Assembly: GCA_900470445.1 (NCBI GenBank)
Contig: UCAU01000040.1
Span: forward strand, 1-46,981
DNA length: 46,981 nucleotides
Origin: Hyphomicrobiales bacterium
Lineage (GTDB): Bacteria; Pseudomonadota; Alphaproteobacteria; Rhizobiales; Devosiaceae
Direction of reading: 5' to 3'
The translations under genes were made by a program, and so were the position numbers. The notes beneath the pieces were generated by a model that did no database searches, was not told where the DNA came from, and saw only the letters and a program-made list of their open reading frames with translations. Within the stretch, counting starts at the first letter, position 1; each line of letters opens with the position of its first letter. Below, one piece after another: positions 25,319-34,469 of this stretch.

Positions 25319-26300
25319 AGATTGCCTCTTCGATGCGCAAGTTGACCAGGTATTGTGATGCAGTATTGACCGCCGCGGCTTGCCCCAGCAGCGCTGCAAT
25401 TGCAGCAACCTGCGTGCGATAGACGCAATCGCCGCCAAAATCCACATCCTGCCAGTCGTATTCGATCGCTTCGGCCGTGTTCTCCCCATGCCGACGCAGC
25501 ATGATTGCCCCATCGCCATTGATCGACACGGCGCCGGCCTCGGTCTCGACCAGCATCTCGCCCAGGGTGCGTCTTCGGTTGCTGGCCGAGTGATCGGACA
25601 GTCGGTTGGCATCGAGCGTTGCCGTCATCCCGCCTGCCATCTCGAGGACGACGATGCCGGCATCCTCGCCCGCGATGACCGGATTGATGCGTCGCAGGCG
25701 CGCGGTGACCGCTTCGACTTCGCCGAACAGAGAGCGGAAGACATCGACATAATGAACGCCGGTCTCGTGCACCATGAAGCGCGGCATGTCGCGAAAGTAG
25801 GGCTGGCGTCCGAGATAGGCGTCTCCCCCTTGCCCGTCGCCGGGCCGGAGCCGAAAGGTGGCCCCATAGACTTCGCCGAGCGATCCGCCCTGCACCATGT
25901 CACGCAATTTGCCATACCACGGCTGGAAGCGGAAATTTTCGTGCACGATCAGCGTCGTGCCGGCGCGCTCTGCCAGGTCGGCAGCACGCTGGGCCTGGTC
26001 AAGCGTGCCGCAAAACGGCTTCTGGCAGATGACGTTGATGCCGCGGGCGGTGGCGGCGCGGATGGCGTCGAGATGGGCGGCGGGCGGCACGATGATGTCC
26101 AGCACGTCCGGCTGTTCGCGATCCAGCATGGTCTCGAGATCGGTGTAGCGCCGGGCCGTCGGAAATAGTGCGCCCACCTGATCGGTCGCACCGGCATCGC
26201 GGTCGCATAGTCCAGCGAGGTGCACCGCGGGGATCCGTTGCCACGCCCGATAGTGGAATTGGCTGAAATAGCCGGCGCCCAGGGTGCAAAGCTTGAGCAC
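25278..26300 (-). CDS. Gfo/Idh/MocA-family oxidoreductase
   Basis: 340 aa, GTG start two bases after the upstream stop. Rossmann N-terminus (LCTLGAGYFSQFHYRAW), catalytic Lys in CQKPF (EKP variant), and a C-terminal alpha/beta domain with HETGVHYVDVFRSLFGEVE. These enzymes oxidise sugar or inositol hydroxyls with NAD(P). Here it could oxidise the transported sugar to a lactone, a substrate for the adjacent SMP-30 lactonase. The order of steps is inference. Confidence 0.88.
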   Translation of the reverse strand: MLKLCTLGAGYFSQFHYRAWQRIPAVHLAGLCDRDAGATDQVGALFPTARRYTDLETMLDREQPDVLDIIVPPAAHLDAIRAATARGINVICQKPFCGTLDQAQRAADLAERAGTTLIVHENFRFQPWYGKLRDMVQGGSLGEVYGATFRLRPGDGQGGDAYLGRQPYFRDMPRFMVHETGVHYVDVFRSLFGEVEAVTARLRRINPVIAGEDAGIVVLEMAGGMTATLDANRLSDHSASNRRRTLGEMLVETEAGAVSINGDGAIMLRRHGENTAEAIEYDWQDVDFGGDCVYRTQVAAIAALLGQAAAVNTASQYLVNLRIEEAIYESHEQGRRIVID

Positions 26301-26302
26301 GG

Positions 26303-27412
26303 CTAGCTCGCCATGGCCGTGGCGCCAATGGCATCGCTTACCGCCATCGCTATCGCCTCGGTGCCGTGCCGGCCGCCCACCTCGAACGGGCGGGTGCCGG
26401 CGCGATAGGCTTCATCGACCGCGTTTCGCAGGATCTCGGCCGCCCGGTTGGCGGGGGTGCAATCGTGTCGGTCGCCCAGCCAGTCGAGCATCATGGCGCC
26501 CGACAGAAAGGTCGCCGTAGGATTGGCCATGCCCTTGCCGGCAATATCGGGTGCCGAGCCGTGGCAGGGCTGGAACACGGCATGGTTGGTGCCGATGTCG
26601 GCGGAGGGGGCGAACCCCATGCCACCGATCAGACCGGCGGCAAGGTCGGAGAGAATGTCGCCAAACATGTTTTCGGTGACGATCACGTCGAAATCCCAGG
26701 GCCGCCGCACCAGGTTGAGTGCGGTGGCATCAACATAGGCGTGGTTGGCTTGGACGTCAGGATTGCGCGCGTGCCGCTCGTCGAAGATCTTGCGGAAGAA
26801 CGCCATGCTGGCAAAGACATTGGCCTTGTCGACGCAGGTCAGCTGGTTGTGTCCACCGCGCCGCGCCCGGTTGCGCGTGTACTCGAGCGAGAAGTCGAAG
26901 AGGGGCTCGCACACCTTGCGCGTGATGACCATGGTGTCGCGGGCCTCCGCGTCGTCGACCACAACGCCTTCATCGCGCAGCGCGAACAGCCCCTCGATAC
27001 TTTCCCGGATGATCACGAAGTCGAGTGCTGCCGCGCGCGGATCGGCAAGGACCGGGCTGATCCCCGGCAATAGCCGGGCCGGGCGTACGCCGGCGAAAAG
27101 GCCGAGCTCGGTCCGCAGATCGAGTTGGGGAGCGATCTCGGTACCGTCGGGATAGCGCACCTCGGGCCACCCCATAGCGCCCAGCAGGATCGCGTCGGCC
27201 TTGCGACAGGCATCCATTGTCTCCATAGGCAGCGCCACGCCGCTGCGCTGATATTCTCGGGCGCCCGCCGCATGTTCGGTGAAGCGGAGTTCGAACCCGC
27301 CTCCGGCCGCGTCGATGGCGGCTTGCAGCACCACGAGGCACGGCGCGATGACTTCGGCACCGATACCGTCGCCAGGAAGAACGGCTATGTCGAATGAGGG
27401 AATGGCGGGCAT
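26303..27412 (-). CDS. Isocitrate/isopropylmalate dehydrogenase family (tartrate dehydrogenase-like)
   Basis: 369 aa from the ATG at 27412, which overlaps the lactonase stop (TGATG). AVLPGDGIGAEVI opens the beta-decarboxylating dehydrogenase fold. IIRESIEGLF, VDKANVF, VTENMFGDILSDLAAGLIGGMGFAPSADIG and CHGSAPDIAGKGMANP are the substrate, metal and NAD motifs. Among this family it looks nearest to TtuC-type tartrate/D-malate dehydrogenases. A role on a C4-C5 hydroxy acid fits the locus. A longer frame upstream to 27649 only runs through the lactonase gene. Confidence 0.85.
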   Translation of the reverse strand: MPAIPSFDIAVLPGDGIGAEVIAPCLVVLQAAIDAAGGGFELRFTEHAAGAREYQRSGVALPMETMDACRKADAILLGAMGWPEVRYPDGTEIAPQLDLRTELGLFAGVRPARLLPGISPVLADPRAAALDFVIIRESIEGLFALRDEGVVVDDAEARDTMVITRKVCEPLFDFSLEYTRNRARRGGHNQLTCVDKANVFASMAFFRKIFDERHARNPDVQANHAYVDATALNLVRRPWDFDVIVTENMFGDILSDLAAGLIGGMGFAPSADIGTNHAVFQPCHGSAPDIAGKGMANPTATFLSGAMMLDWLGDRHDCTPANRAAEILRNAVDEAYRAGTRPFEVGGRHGTEAIAMAVSDAIGATAMAS

Positions 27413-28431
27413 CAGAAATCCAACGCTTGCAGAAGAGGGGAAATGTCGAAGTCGTAGTGCAGCGGTCGCAGTCCGCGGTGAGAGGCGGTAAAGGCAAACA
27501 CTTGCTCGCCCAGCAGGCAGCCTAGATAGGCCGTCCGCAGGTCGTCTCCGCCGAAGGCCAGCGAAGAGATGTTGCGCAGTGTCGCGGCAGGCTGCTGGTC
27601 GAGATGGGGTCTGCCCATGCTGTCTCCGGCATAGGCGGCTTCGGTCCATGCCAGATGCGCGGGGTCGGCATCTTCCACCATGCGTTCGGCGCTGCTTCCG
27701 TCACGGGCGATGCGAATGACCCGGTTCGAAACGATGCTGGTGACCCATAATCCACCGCTGTCGTCGAGCACCAGACCATCGGGGTAGTCGCCGGGCCCGA
27801 ACTCCCAGAGCACCAAACGGCCGCTCAGCGTGCCATCCGCACCCACATCGAAGCGCGTCAGCCTTCGGGCAAAGGTCTCGTTGACGAAGAGTTGGCGTCC
27901 GTCCGCCGAGAAGGCGATTTCGTTGGTGTAGCCCAGACTGTCAGCGACGATCCTGGCACCAGTGGAATCGGCAAGCACGATGAAGCCAGACGCCGCCTCG
28001 GAGCGATAATCATCGGCTCGGGGCGCTTTGCGGGTCGAGACGGTGAGCCACAGCCGGCCCTGGTGGTCGCGAATCGGGAAATTGCTCGGCGGCAGCGGCA
28101 TGCCATCGACTTCCCTCAGCACCGCCTCGGTCGAACCGTCGGGGAACAGCCTGAACGCGCCACCATCCGTCGCGCCCAGATGCGCCAGGATGAAGGAGCC
28201 GCCTGGCTCCAGAGCGATGCCATTGGGCCGAAGACCCGCCTCGGTATCGGCGATTGCCAGCCGTTGCACCCGTCCGTGCGGGTCGATCACCGCGATTCCG
28301 CCGCTGCCCTGCCAGTCCGAGCAAAACAGAAAGCCGGAGCTGTGCGTCAGGACGCTCTCGGGGCGCCGCAAGCCGTGCCCGATCGGTCGCAGGTCTGAAA
28401 CGGTGAACGATAGCGCTGGAAATGCCGTCAT
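27412..28431 (-). CDS. SMP-30/gluconolactonase family lactonase
   Basis: 339 aa beta-propeller. PESVLTHSSGFLFCSDW supplies the metal-binding Glu; LRPNGIALEPGG, GYTNEIAFSADGRQLFVNET and DYPDGLVLDDSGGLWVTS give the Asn and Asp ligands of the six-blade fold. It should open a sugar lactone to the acid. First gene of the leftward operon, with a palindromic operator ten bases upstream of its start. It is longer than typical SMP-30 (about 300 aa). Confidence 0.88.
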   Translation of the reverse strand: MTAFPALSFTVSDLRPIGHGLRRPESVLTHSSGFLFCSDWQGSGGIAVIDPHGRVQRLAIADTEAGLRPNGIALEPGGSFILAHLGATDGGAFRLFPDGSTEAVLREVDGMPLPPSNFPIRDHQGRLWLTVSTRKAPRADDYRSEAASGFIVLADSTGARIVADSLGYTNEIAFSADGRQLFVNETFARRLTRFDVGADGTLSGRLVLWEFGPGDYPDGLVLDDSGGLWVTSIVSNRVIRIARDGSSAERMVEDADPAHLAWTEAAYAGDSMGRPHLDQQPAATLRNISSLAFGGDDLRTAYLGCLLGEQVFAFTASHRGLRPLHYDFDISPLLQALDF

Positions 28432-28440
28432 AAATCTTCC

Positions 28441-28469
28441 TTACAACGTATACGTAGATGCAGTTGTAA
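28441..28469. promoter_or_regulatory. GntR-type operator upstream of the lactonase operon
   Basis: TTACAAC (28441-28447) and GTTGTAA (28463-28469) form an outer inverted repeat; inside lies the 10-bp palindrome ACGTATACGT (28446-28455). The GTATAC core recurs in the palindrome at 28680-28689. FadR-subfamily GntR proteins commonly bind such sites. Confidence 0.5.
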
Positions 28470-28661
28470 ATTGCCGCAAGTGATTTTGCATCCAGATGTA
28501 AGAGCCCAGATTTGACATAAAATTCCCAGGTTTCAGCCGGATTATAGCACGTGTGAGAGTCCAACAACGTCATTGACGCATTTTATAATGCATGCATAGT
28601 AGCGACGAACCGCAGACGGATGTTTGTCGACGATGCTCCAAGATGCTCCTTGACCTCAAAT

Positions 28662-28689
28662 CTGTATCCACTGTATCCACTGTATACAG
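28662..28689 (+). promoter_or_regulatory. Three tandem 9-bp repeats ending in a palindrome, upstream of gntR
   Basis: CTGTATCCA at 28662 and 28671, then CTGTATACAG at 28680-28689, which is a perfect palindrome. A second palindrome GCGATATCGC lies at 28693-28702. They are 34-74 bases before the gntR start at 28736, so autoregulation by GntR is likely. Confidence 0.5.
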
Positions 28690-28735
28690 ACAGCGATATC
28701 GCATATCGCGGGTCGTAGAGCGCGGGAACAAAGCG

Positions 28736-29389
28736 ATGTCAGCGTCAGGTGTCCAATCACTGGAAGAGTACGGCTATCATGCGTTGCGCAACCTGATCCT
28801 GGGCGGTGAGATCGCGGCTGGACAGAAGCTCGTGCAGGAAGAGTTGGCGCAGCGCCTCGGCGTAAGCCGCACGCCATTGCGCAGTGCGATCGCCGCGCTC
28901 GAACGGGATGGCTTCGTCGTCATCTCGCCGCGCGGGGAAGCCACGGTCGTGACCTTCGGCCCCCAGCGGATCGCTGACCTTTTCGAGGTGCGGGCGGTGC
29001 TCGAAGGGCTGACCTGCCGGCTGGTCGCGTCGCGCATCGAGCGGCGGCACACCCTCTACCTCCGCTCGCTGATCACCAGTGCCATGCCCGAGCCCGACGA
29101 TGATGACTGGTCGGCATATCGCGAGGCGGATCGCGAGTTTCATCACTATCTGACGACACTACTCGACAACGATTTCCTGACCCGCCAGCTCGATGCGGTG
29201 CGCGACGTGCTGCGCCTGTCATTGGCTCAGGGTCTGCTGCGGCCGCCGGCTGAAACGCTGCAGGAGCACCTCGACATCATCGATGCGCTGGAGGCGCAGG
29301 ATCCTGAACGCGCCGAGCAGGCCATGCTCACCCACATTCGCAAGACCATCGCTCTGATGCGGGCTCGTGCGGACAACAGACCGGTCTGA
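28736..29389 (+). CDS. GntR-family regulator (FCD type) heading the transport operon
   Basis: 217 aa from the ATG at 28736. Winged helix (NLILGGEIAAGQKLVQEELAQRLGVSRTPLRSAIAALERDGFV) and FCD domain with the metal set around EADREFHHYL, QEHLDIIDAL and LTHIRKT. First gene of a roughly 12-kb plus-strand run ending with otnC, so it probably represses this operon. It is distinct from the GntR at 24602-25318; two sensors in one locus suggest control by two different intermediates. Confidence 0.88.
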   Translation: MSASGVQSLEEYGYHALRNLILGGEIAAGQKLVQEELAQRLGVSRTPLRSAIAALERDGFVVISPRGEATVVTFGPQRIADLFEVRAVLEGLTCRLVASRIERRHTLYLRSLITSAMPEPDDDDWSAYREADREFHHYLTTLLDNDFLTRQLDAVRDVLRLSLAQGLLRPPAETLQEHLDIIDALEAQDPERAEQAMLTHIRKTIALMRARADNRPV

Positions 29390-29426
29390 AGGTCTGACGA
29401 TTTCGGATTTCTCAAGGGAGGAGACT

Positions 29427-30770
29427 ATGACGAAACGACCAACCGGCCCCGCCAGCAGCAACCGCAGGGTACTGGCACGGCACGCGGCAAGCCTGGCGCT
29501 GGCAACCGCGCTAAGCACGGCCACCGCGCTGGGTGCCTACGCGCAGGACATCTCATTCTGGACCCAGCCGCAGGGCGATCTTCTGGCCTACCAAGACCTG
29601 TTCGACGAATTGACGTCCGAGTTCCGCGACGAATCCGGCATCAACGTGTCGGTCGAGGTGATCAACTGGTCCGTCGCATTCAATACCTGGCTCACCGTTG
29701 CCCAGGGCGGCGCGGCTCCTGATTGCGCGGACATGTACTGGCTGCACTCCTTTTCCGGCATTGGTGCCGGTCGCTTCGGCCCCATGCCGATCACCGAGTA
29801 TCGTGACCGCTGGCCGACGCTCGAAGCAGACTTCTACGAAGGTGCACTCGAGGACGTGCATCGCAACGGCGAGTTCTACGGCATTCCATGGCGCGTCGAC
29901 ATTCGCCCCATGATGTACCGCACCGACTTCCTCGCGGAGGCCGGCATCGATGCGCCGCCCGATAACTGGGAAGAGATTGTCCAGCAGGGCCTGGCCCTGA
30001 CCGAGCGCGACGCCAACGGCAACGTCACCCGCTGGGGCTTTGCGCTGGGCGCCAACAACAATCCCGGCCAGACCCTGATGCCCTACTACTGGCAGGCGGG
30101 TGGGGTCATGATGAGCGAAGATGGCCGCACCGCGACCATCGACAATGAAGCGATGCGCACGACGCTGAAATTCATGCAGGACCTGGTCCAGGTGCATAAG
30201 GTCACCTCGCCGGAAATCTTCGAAAAGAGTGCCGATCCGCTGGCCGACTTCACCTCCGGCGGCGTCGCGATCATCGGCAGCACCAACAATTCATGGCCGT
30301 CCCAATTCGATCGCGACTACCCCGAGCTGGAAGGCACCTGGGCGCTCGAGATCAACCCCGCAGGCCCCACAGGCGAGCGCGACTCGTTCTCCGGCGCCGG
30401 CTATTGGGGCGTCCTCTACGGCTCGAGCGATGTCGAGGCGTGCCTCGACTGGATCGAATTCCTGTCCCAGCCGGAGCACATGGAGCGCATCAGTGAAGTC
30501 TCTGGCGCTGCAAGCCCGCGCCGTTCGGTGATGAGCTCAGCGCTCTGGACGCAGCGTCCGTGGCAGAAAGTGATGGCCGAAACGCTCAACTACGGCCACA
30601 CCTCCCAGCATCCAAGCGCTGTGTGGAACGCTATCGCCTCCCCCGAGCCGGGCGCTGTCCTCTATGACCTGGTCTACAACACCGTCATTGGCGGAGCCGA
30701 TATCGACGCTGCGGTGACCGAGGCACAGGGCCGCATGCAGGCCGAACTCGACCGCGCCACCGGCGGCTGA
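29427..30770 (+). CDS. Sugar ABC transporter substrate-binding protein
   Basis: 447 aa, ATG at 29427 after AGGGAGGAG. Residues 1-39 are a signal peptide (RRVLARHAASLALATALSTATALGAYAQ). The mature part is a family 1 extracellular solute-binding protein (FWTQPQG, AQGGAAPDCADMYWLH, YGIPWRVDIRPMMYRTDFLAEAGI, SGAGYWGVL), with Trp/Tyr-rich segments suited to sugar stacking. Periplasmic. A strong hairpin follows it, as is usual between binding-protein and permease genes. Confidence 0.92.
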   Translation: MTKRPTGPASSNRRVLARHAASLALATALSTATALGAYAQDISFWTQPQGDLLAYQDLFDELTSEFRDESGINVSVEVINWSVAFNTWLTVAQGGAAPDCADMYWLHSFSGIGAGRFGPMPITEYRDRWPTLEADFYEGALEDVHRNGEFYGIPWRVDIRPMMYRTDFLAEAGIDAPPDNWEEIVQQGLALTERDANGNVTRWGFALGANNNPGQTLMPYYWQAGGVMMSEDGRTATIDNEAMRTTLKFMQDLVQVHKVTSPEIFEKSADPLADFTSGGVAIIGSTNNSWPSQFDRDYPELEGTWALEINPAGPTGERDSFSGAGYWGVLYGSSDVEACLDWIEFLSQPEHMERISEVSGAASPRRSVMSSALWTQRPWQKVMAETLNYGHTSQHPSAVWNAIASPEPGAVLYDLVYNTVIGGADIDAAVTEAQGRMQAELDRATGG

Positions 30771-30778
30771 GCTTGCCA

Positions 30779-30804
30779 GGCCGGGAGAGTCCTCCCTCCC
30801 GGCC
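30779..30804 (+). terminator. Hairpin between binding protein and permease genes
   Basis: GGCCGGGAG (30779-30787) pairs perfectly with CTCCCGGCC (30796-30804), 8-nt loop, eight bases after the stop. No T-tract; probably protects the upstream message so that more binding protein than permease is made. Confidence 0.6.
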
Positions 30805-30833
30805 ACTTTCGACCGCTATCGGGACAGTGCGCC

Positions 30834-31733
30834 ATGACACGACAGAAATACCTATTTTGCTACCTCATGGTGGCGCCCGCCATGTTGATCACCGCGGCGC
30901 TCGGCATCTACCCGATGCTGTTCTCGCTGTGGATGAGCTTTGTCGAATACGATCTGCTCCGGATCAACGAGTTCGGCACGCCCTTTGTCGGGCTCGACAA
31001 CTATGTCGAGGTGTTTTCCGATCCGCGCTTCGTGCAGACCCTGTTCAACACCATCATCTTTACCATCCTCGCGGTGGCGGCGACTCTGGGTTTTGGCTTG
31101 TTGCTCTCACAGGTCCTGAACATCAACTATCGGGGCCGTACGGCCCTGCGCATGCTGGTCTGCGTCCCCTGGTTCGTGCCCCCCGCCGTGGCGTCGGCAA
31201 TCTGGATGTGGCTGCTCAACACCGATCGCAGTCCGATCAATTTCCTGCTGCAGGATTTCGGCCTGATCACCAGCAATGTGCGCTGGCTCACCGACTCCGC
31301 CACCTGGGGCCCGTTTAGCATTCCCATGATGTCGATCGTGGCGGTGCGCGTCTGGAATGGCCTGCCCTTCGCCGTGATCTTCCTGCTCGCCGCTTTGCAG
31401 TCAATCCCGCGCAGCCTTTATGAGGCAGCGGAAGTGGATGGCGCCAGCCTGATGCAAAAATTCTGGTACGTCACGCTGCCGATGCTGCGTCCGGTTCTCG
31501 CCATCCTGATCACGCTGCTGGTCATCGGCGGGCTTGGATCCTTCGAGATCAACTACATCATGACCGGTGGCGGGCCGCAGAACCTCACCAACATCATGGC
31601 TGTCTATTCCTACCAGCAGGCCTTCTCCTTCTATCGCTTCGACCTCGCTTCCGCATCCAGCGGCGTGATCTTCCTCATGACCGGGTTCATCTCGATCTTC
31701 TATCTCCGTTCCCAGCTGAAAGGGGTAGCATGA
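30834..31733 (+). CDS. Sugar ABC transporter permease (MalF/UgpA type)
   Basis: 299 aa with six predicted membrane segments (for example LFCYLMVAPAMLITAALGIYPMLFSLWMSF near the start). The EAA loop that contacts the ATPase reads YEAAEVDGASLMQKFWYVTLPMLRP (about residues 199-223). The end, FISIFYLRSQLKG, is cytosolic. The stop overlaps the next permease by ATGA. Together with the following gene it forms the inner-membrane channel. Confidence 0.92.
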   Translation: MTRQKYLFCYLMVAPAMLITAALGIYPMLFSLWMSFVEYDLLRINEFGTPFVGLDNYVEVFSDPRFVQTLFNTIIFTILAVAATLGFGLLLSQVLNINYRGRTALRMLVCVPWFVPPAVASAIWMWLLNTDRSPINFLLQDFGLITSNVRWLTDSATWGPFSIPMMSIVAVRVWNGLPFAVIFLLAALQSIPRSLYEAAEVDGASLMQKFWYVTLPMLRPVLAILITLLVIGGLGSFEINYIMTGGGPQNLTNIMAVYSYQQAFSFYRFDLASASSGVIFLMTGFISIFYLRSQLKGVA

Positions 31734-32635
31734 TGACCATTGCCGTACCCGATACCGCCGTTCGTCCCGGCCTGTGGCAGCGCCTGGCCTTCGCCAACAA
31801 GACCGACCTGGTCACGCGGGTGCTGGTCGTTGCCATCACCGTCGCACTGCTGTTCTACATCCTGCTGCCGGTCTACTGGATGCTGAAGAGCTCGTTTCAG
31901 CCCAACCAGGAAATCCGCGTGCTGCCGCCGATCTGGTTCCCGGGCGAGCCGACGGCGCAGCCCTATACCAACGCCAACCGGCTGATCCCGATGTGGCGCT
32001 ACGTGCTCAATTCGCTGTTCGTCTCCGTTACCGCCGCCGGCATCTCGACCATCATTGCCTGTTCGGCCGCCTATGTGCTGGCGCGCTTCCGCTTTCCTGG
32101 CGCCACCATCATTCTTGGCCTGATCCTTCTGACCAACCTGATCCCGGCGATCACCCGCGTATTCCCGATCTATTTCTTCATCCAGGACCTGGGACTGCTC
32201 AACAGCTATGCCGGTCTGATCCTGGCCTATGTCGGCTTCTCGCTGCCCTTCGCGGTGCTGATGCTGCGGGGCTACTTCGAGTCCGCAGCGCCCCCCGAAC
32301 TCGAAGAGGCGGCCCTGATCGATGGCTGCGGCTATTTTGAAGCGTTCTGGCGCGTCATCCTGCCCGTCTGCCTGCCAGGCATCGCCGCGGTTGCCATCTT
32401 CACCTTCCTGAATGCGTGGAACGACTTCCTCTGGGCCAGCCTGCTGCTCAATCAGGGGGAGATGAAAACCATCCAGGTGGGCATCGGCGACTTCGCCCAG
32501 GAAGGCGGCGGCGTGCAGTACGTCAATGCCTTCATGGCCGCCTGCGTGGTGGCGACCGTTCCTGCCCTCGTGGTCTTTGTCTTCGTCCAGCGCTGGCTGG
32601 TGGGCGGCCTCACGGCCGGCTCGGTCAAGACTTGA
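31730..32635 (+). CDS. Sugar ABC transporter permease (MalG/UgpE type)
   Basis: 301 aa, ATGATG start in overlap with the first permease. Membrane segments include ITVALLFYILLPVYWMLKSSFQP and VAIFTFLNAWNDFLWASLLL. The EAA loop is EEAALIDGCGYFEAFWRVILPVCLPG. MalG-type features (early KSSFQPNQEI, late WNDFLWA) are typical of CUT1 transporters. Followed 28 bases later by the sugar isomerase gene. Confidence 0.92.
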   Translation: MMTIAVPDTAVRPGLWQRLAFANKTDLVTRVLVVAITVALLFYILLPVYWMLKSSFQPNQEIRVLPPIWFPGEPTAQPYTNANRLIPMWRYVLNSLFVSVTAAGISTIIACSAAYVLARFRFPGATIILGLILLTNLIPAITRVFPIYFFIQDLGLLNSYAGLILAYVGFSLPFAVLMLRGYFESAAPPELEEAALIDGCGYFEAFWRVILPVCLPGIAAVAIFTFLNAWNDFLWASLLLNQGEMKTIQVGIGDFAQEGGGVQYVNAFMAACVVATVPALVVFVFVQRWLVGGLTAGSVKT

Positions 32636-32663
32636 TCGCCCTCACTTTCTAGGACCTCTTCCC

Positions 32664-33623
32664 ATGGCTTTTCGCAATTCCATCCTGCTCGGCACGCTCG
32701 GGCGCTACGCCGACCGCTTTCACGAGTACCAGAAACCCCGCAGCCTCGCTGAACGGCTCGACATCGCCCGCACCATCGCGCGCACCAACGGGATCGAGCC
32801 GGTCTATCCCCAGGACCTCGGCCACAAGGGCGAGCATGTGCAGCTGGTCAAGGATTCCGGCTTCGCCGTCTCGGCAGTGAACGTCAACGTCAAGGGCGAG
32901 GACATCTTCCGCAACGGCTCGTTCACCAATCCCGATGCGGCCATTCGCCGGCGTTCGGTCGAATACCTCAAGTCCGGCATGGACATGGCCGCGGATCTGG
33001 GTGCCAACATGATATCGGTCTGCCCGCTGATCGATGGCTGGGACTACGCCTTCCAGGTCGACTACGCCAGGCAGTGGGAGTGGCTGGCCGAGTGCTTCCG
33101 AGAAGCCACCGCCTACCGCCCGGACGTCAAGGTCAGCATCGAGTACAAGGCCTACGAGGTGCGCAACCGCATCGTGCTGCCTAATATGGGCCGTACCCTG
33201 CACTTCTGCGACGTGGTGGGCGCCCCCAACCTCGGCGTCACCATGGATGTCGGCCATGCCCTGATCGCGGGGGAAACTCCGGCTGCCGAGCTGTGCATCG
33301 CCCAGGCCGCCGGGCGTCTGTTCTATGTCCATTTCAACGACAATGACCGGGGCGCCGACTGGGACATGCTGCCCGCGTCCGTCAATTTCTGGGAGACCCT
33401 CGAAACCCTCTACTATGTGGAGAAGCTCGGCTGGGACGGTTGGTTCGCCTATGACGTGTTCACTCGTTCGGGCGACAATGCCGAGGCTGTCGGCGCCACC
33501 TTCGAGATCATGGAAAACCTCGGCAAGCTGATCAAAAAGATCGGCTTCGAGGAACTGAGTGCGCTCAAGGACGAGGGCATTCCTGCCCGCGCCTTCAACA
33601 AGCTGATCGCGGCGCTAGTCTGA
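32664..33623 (+). CDS. Xylose-isomerase-like TIM barrel (sugar isomerase/epimerase)
   Basis: 319 aa, ATG at 32664 with AGGA about nine bases upstream. AP-endonuclease-2/xylose-isomerase-like fold: metal ligands are likely in KVSIEYKAYEVRNR (Glu), TMDVGHALIAGE (Asp, His), YVHFNDNDRGADWD and WFAYDVFTRSG. Such enzymes isomerise or epimerise free sugars. It is longer than hydroxypyruvate isomerase-type enzymes and looks closer to rhamnose/xylose isomerase relatives. Substrate not determined. Confidence 0.85.
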   Translation: MAFRNSILLGTLGRYADRFHEYQKPRSLAERLDIARTIARTNGIEPVYPQDLGHKGEHVQLVKDSGFAVSAVNVNVKGEDIFRNGSFTNPDAAIRRRSVEYLKSGMDMAADLGANMISVCPLIDGWDYAFQVDYARQWEWLAECFREATAYRPDVKVSIEYKAYEVRNRIVLPNMGRTLHFCDVVGAPNLGVTMDVGHALIAGETPAAELCIAQAAGRLFYVHFNDNDRGADWDMLPASVNFWETLETLYYVEKLGWDGWFAYDVFTRSGDNAEAVGATFEIMENLGKLIKKIGFEELSALKDEGIPARAFNKLIAALV

Positions 33624-34468
33624 TGCTGGGCATCGGCAGCTACGCGTTTCGCTGGCATGTCGGCATCCGGGACCGGGTCCCGGACCACCCGATCTCGGCT
33701 GCGGGGATTCTCGATCATGCCGCTCGTCTCGGCGTCCCGCTGGTCCAGTTTGCCGACAATCTGCCGCTCCATACCCTGCCGTTTGCCGAGATCAACGCCC
33801 TGGCCGATCAGGCCGGGCGCCTCGGCATTGCGCTGGAACTGGGCATGACCGGCTGCGCGCCAGAGCGCGTCGGGCAGTATCTAGATCTGGCAGGGCGGCT
33901 GGACGTAACTCTGCTGCGGATTGCGCCGACGGCCGAGGAGTCCGTGGCCGGGGATGCCGAGATCGCCGCCATGTTTGCCAGATTGCTGCCCGCGTGTCGG
34001 GCGGCGGGGGTCGTGCTGGCCGTCGAAAATCACTTTCACCTGCCATCGCCGCGGCTAGTCGACATCGTCACCATGGTCGGCGACGAAGCGCTAGGCGTGT
34101 GCCTTGACGTCGCCAACTCTATCGCCTGCCAGGAATGGCCGGAAACCACGATCGCCCTGCTGGCGCCGCACGCAGTCAACCTGCACCTCAAGGATTTCCG
34201 CATTGCTCTCGACCCGCATGGCGTCGGCGGCAGCTTCGTCGGAACCCCGCTCGGGCAGGGGCGCCTGGATCCATCCATCGTGTTTGATTCCCTTAAGCTG
34301 CACGACCGGCAGGTCAATACCATTCTGGAGCACTGGCTGCCCTGGCAAGGGGACTTCGACACCACCCAGGCGCTCGAACTGTCCTGGCTCGAACAAAGCG
34401 TTGCGGCCGCCAAGGCGCTGGCCACGCGCTATCCGCTCATCACGACAAATATTGCCAAGGGAGAATGA
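33623..34468 (+). CDS. Second TIM-barrel sugar isomerase/epimerase-like protein
   Basis: 281 aa; ATG overlaps the previous stop (TGATG), so coupled. The shorter barrel has the usual metal sites: AVENHFHLPS (Glu, His), VCLDVANSIACQE (Asp), VNLHLKDFRI (His, Lys-Asp) and a late Glu/His pair (TILEHWLP). In otn-type loci a protein of this fold (OtnI) isomerises 2-oxo- to 3-oxo-tetronate, the step before OtnK. That role is plausible but unproven. Confidence 0.8.
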   Translation: MLGIGSYAFRWHVGIRDRVPDHPISAAGILDHAARLGVPLVQFADNLPLHTLPFAEINALADQAGRLGIALELGMTGCAPERVGQYLDLAGRLDVTLLRIAPTAEESVAGDAEIAAMFARLLPACRAAGVVLAVENHFHLPSPRLVDIVTMVGDEALGVCLDVANSIACQEWPETTIALLAPHAVNLHLKDFRIALDPHGVGGSFVGTPLGQGRLDPSIVFDSLKLHDRQVNTILEHWLPWQGDFDTTQALELSWLEQSVAAAKALATRYPLITTNIAKGE

Positions 34469-34469
34469 G

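Noticed and set aside
27413..27649. N-terminal extension of the TtuC-like dehydrogenase
   Set aside because: The extension runs inside the lactonase gene in another frame; the family start AVLPGDGIG is reached right after 27412.
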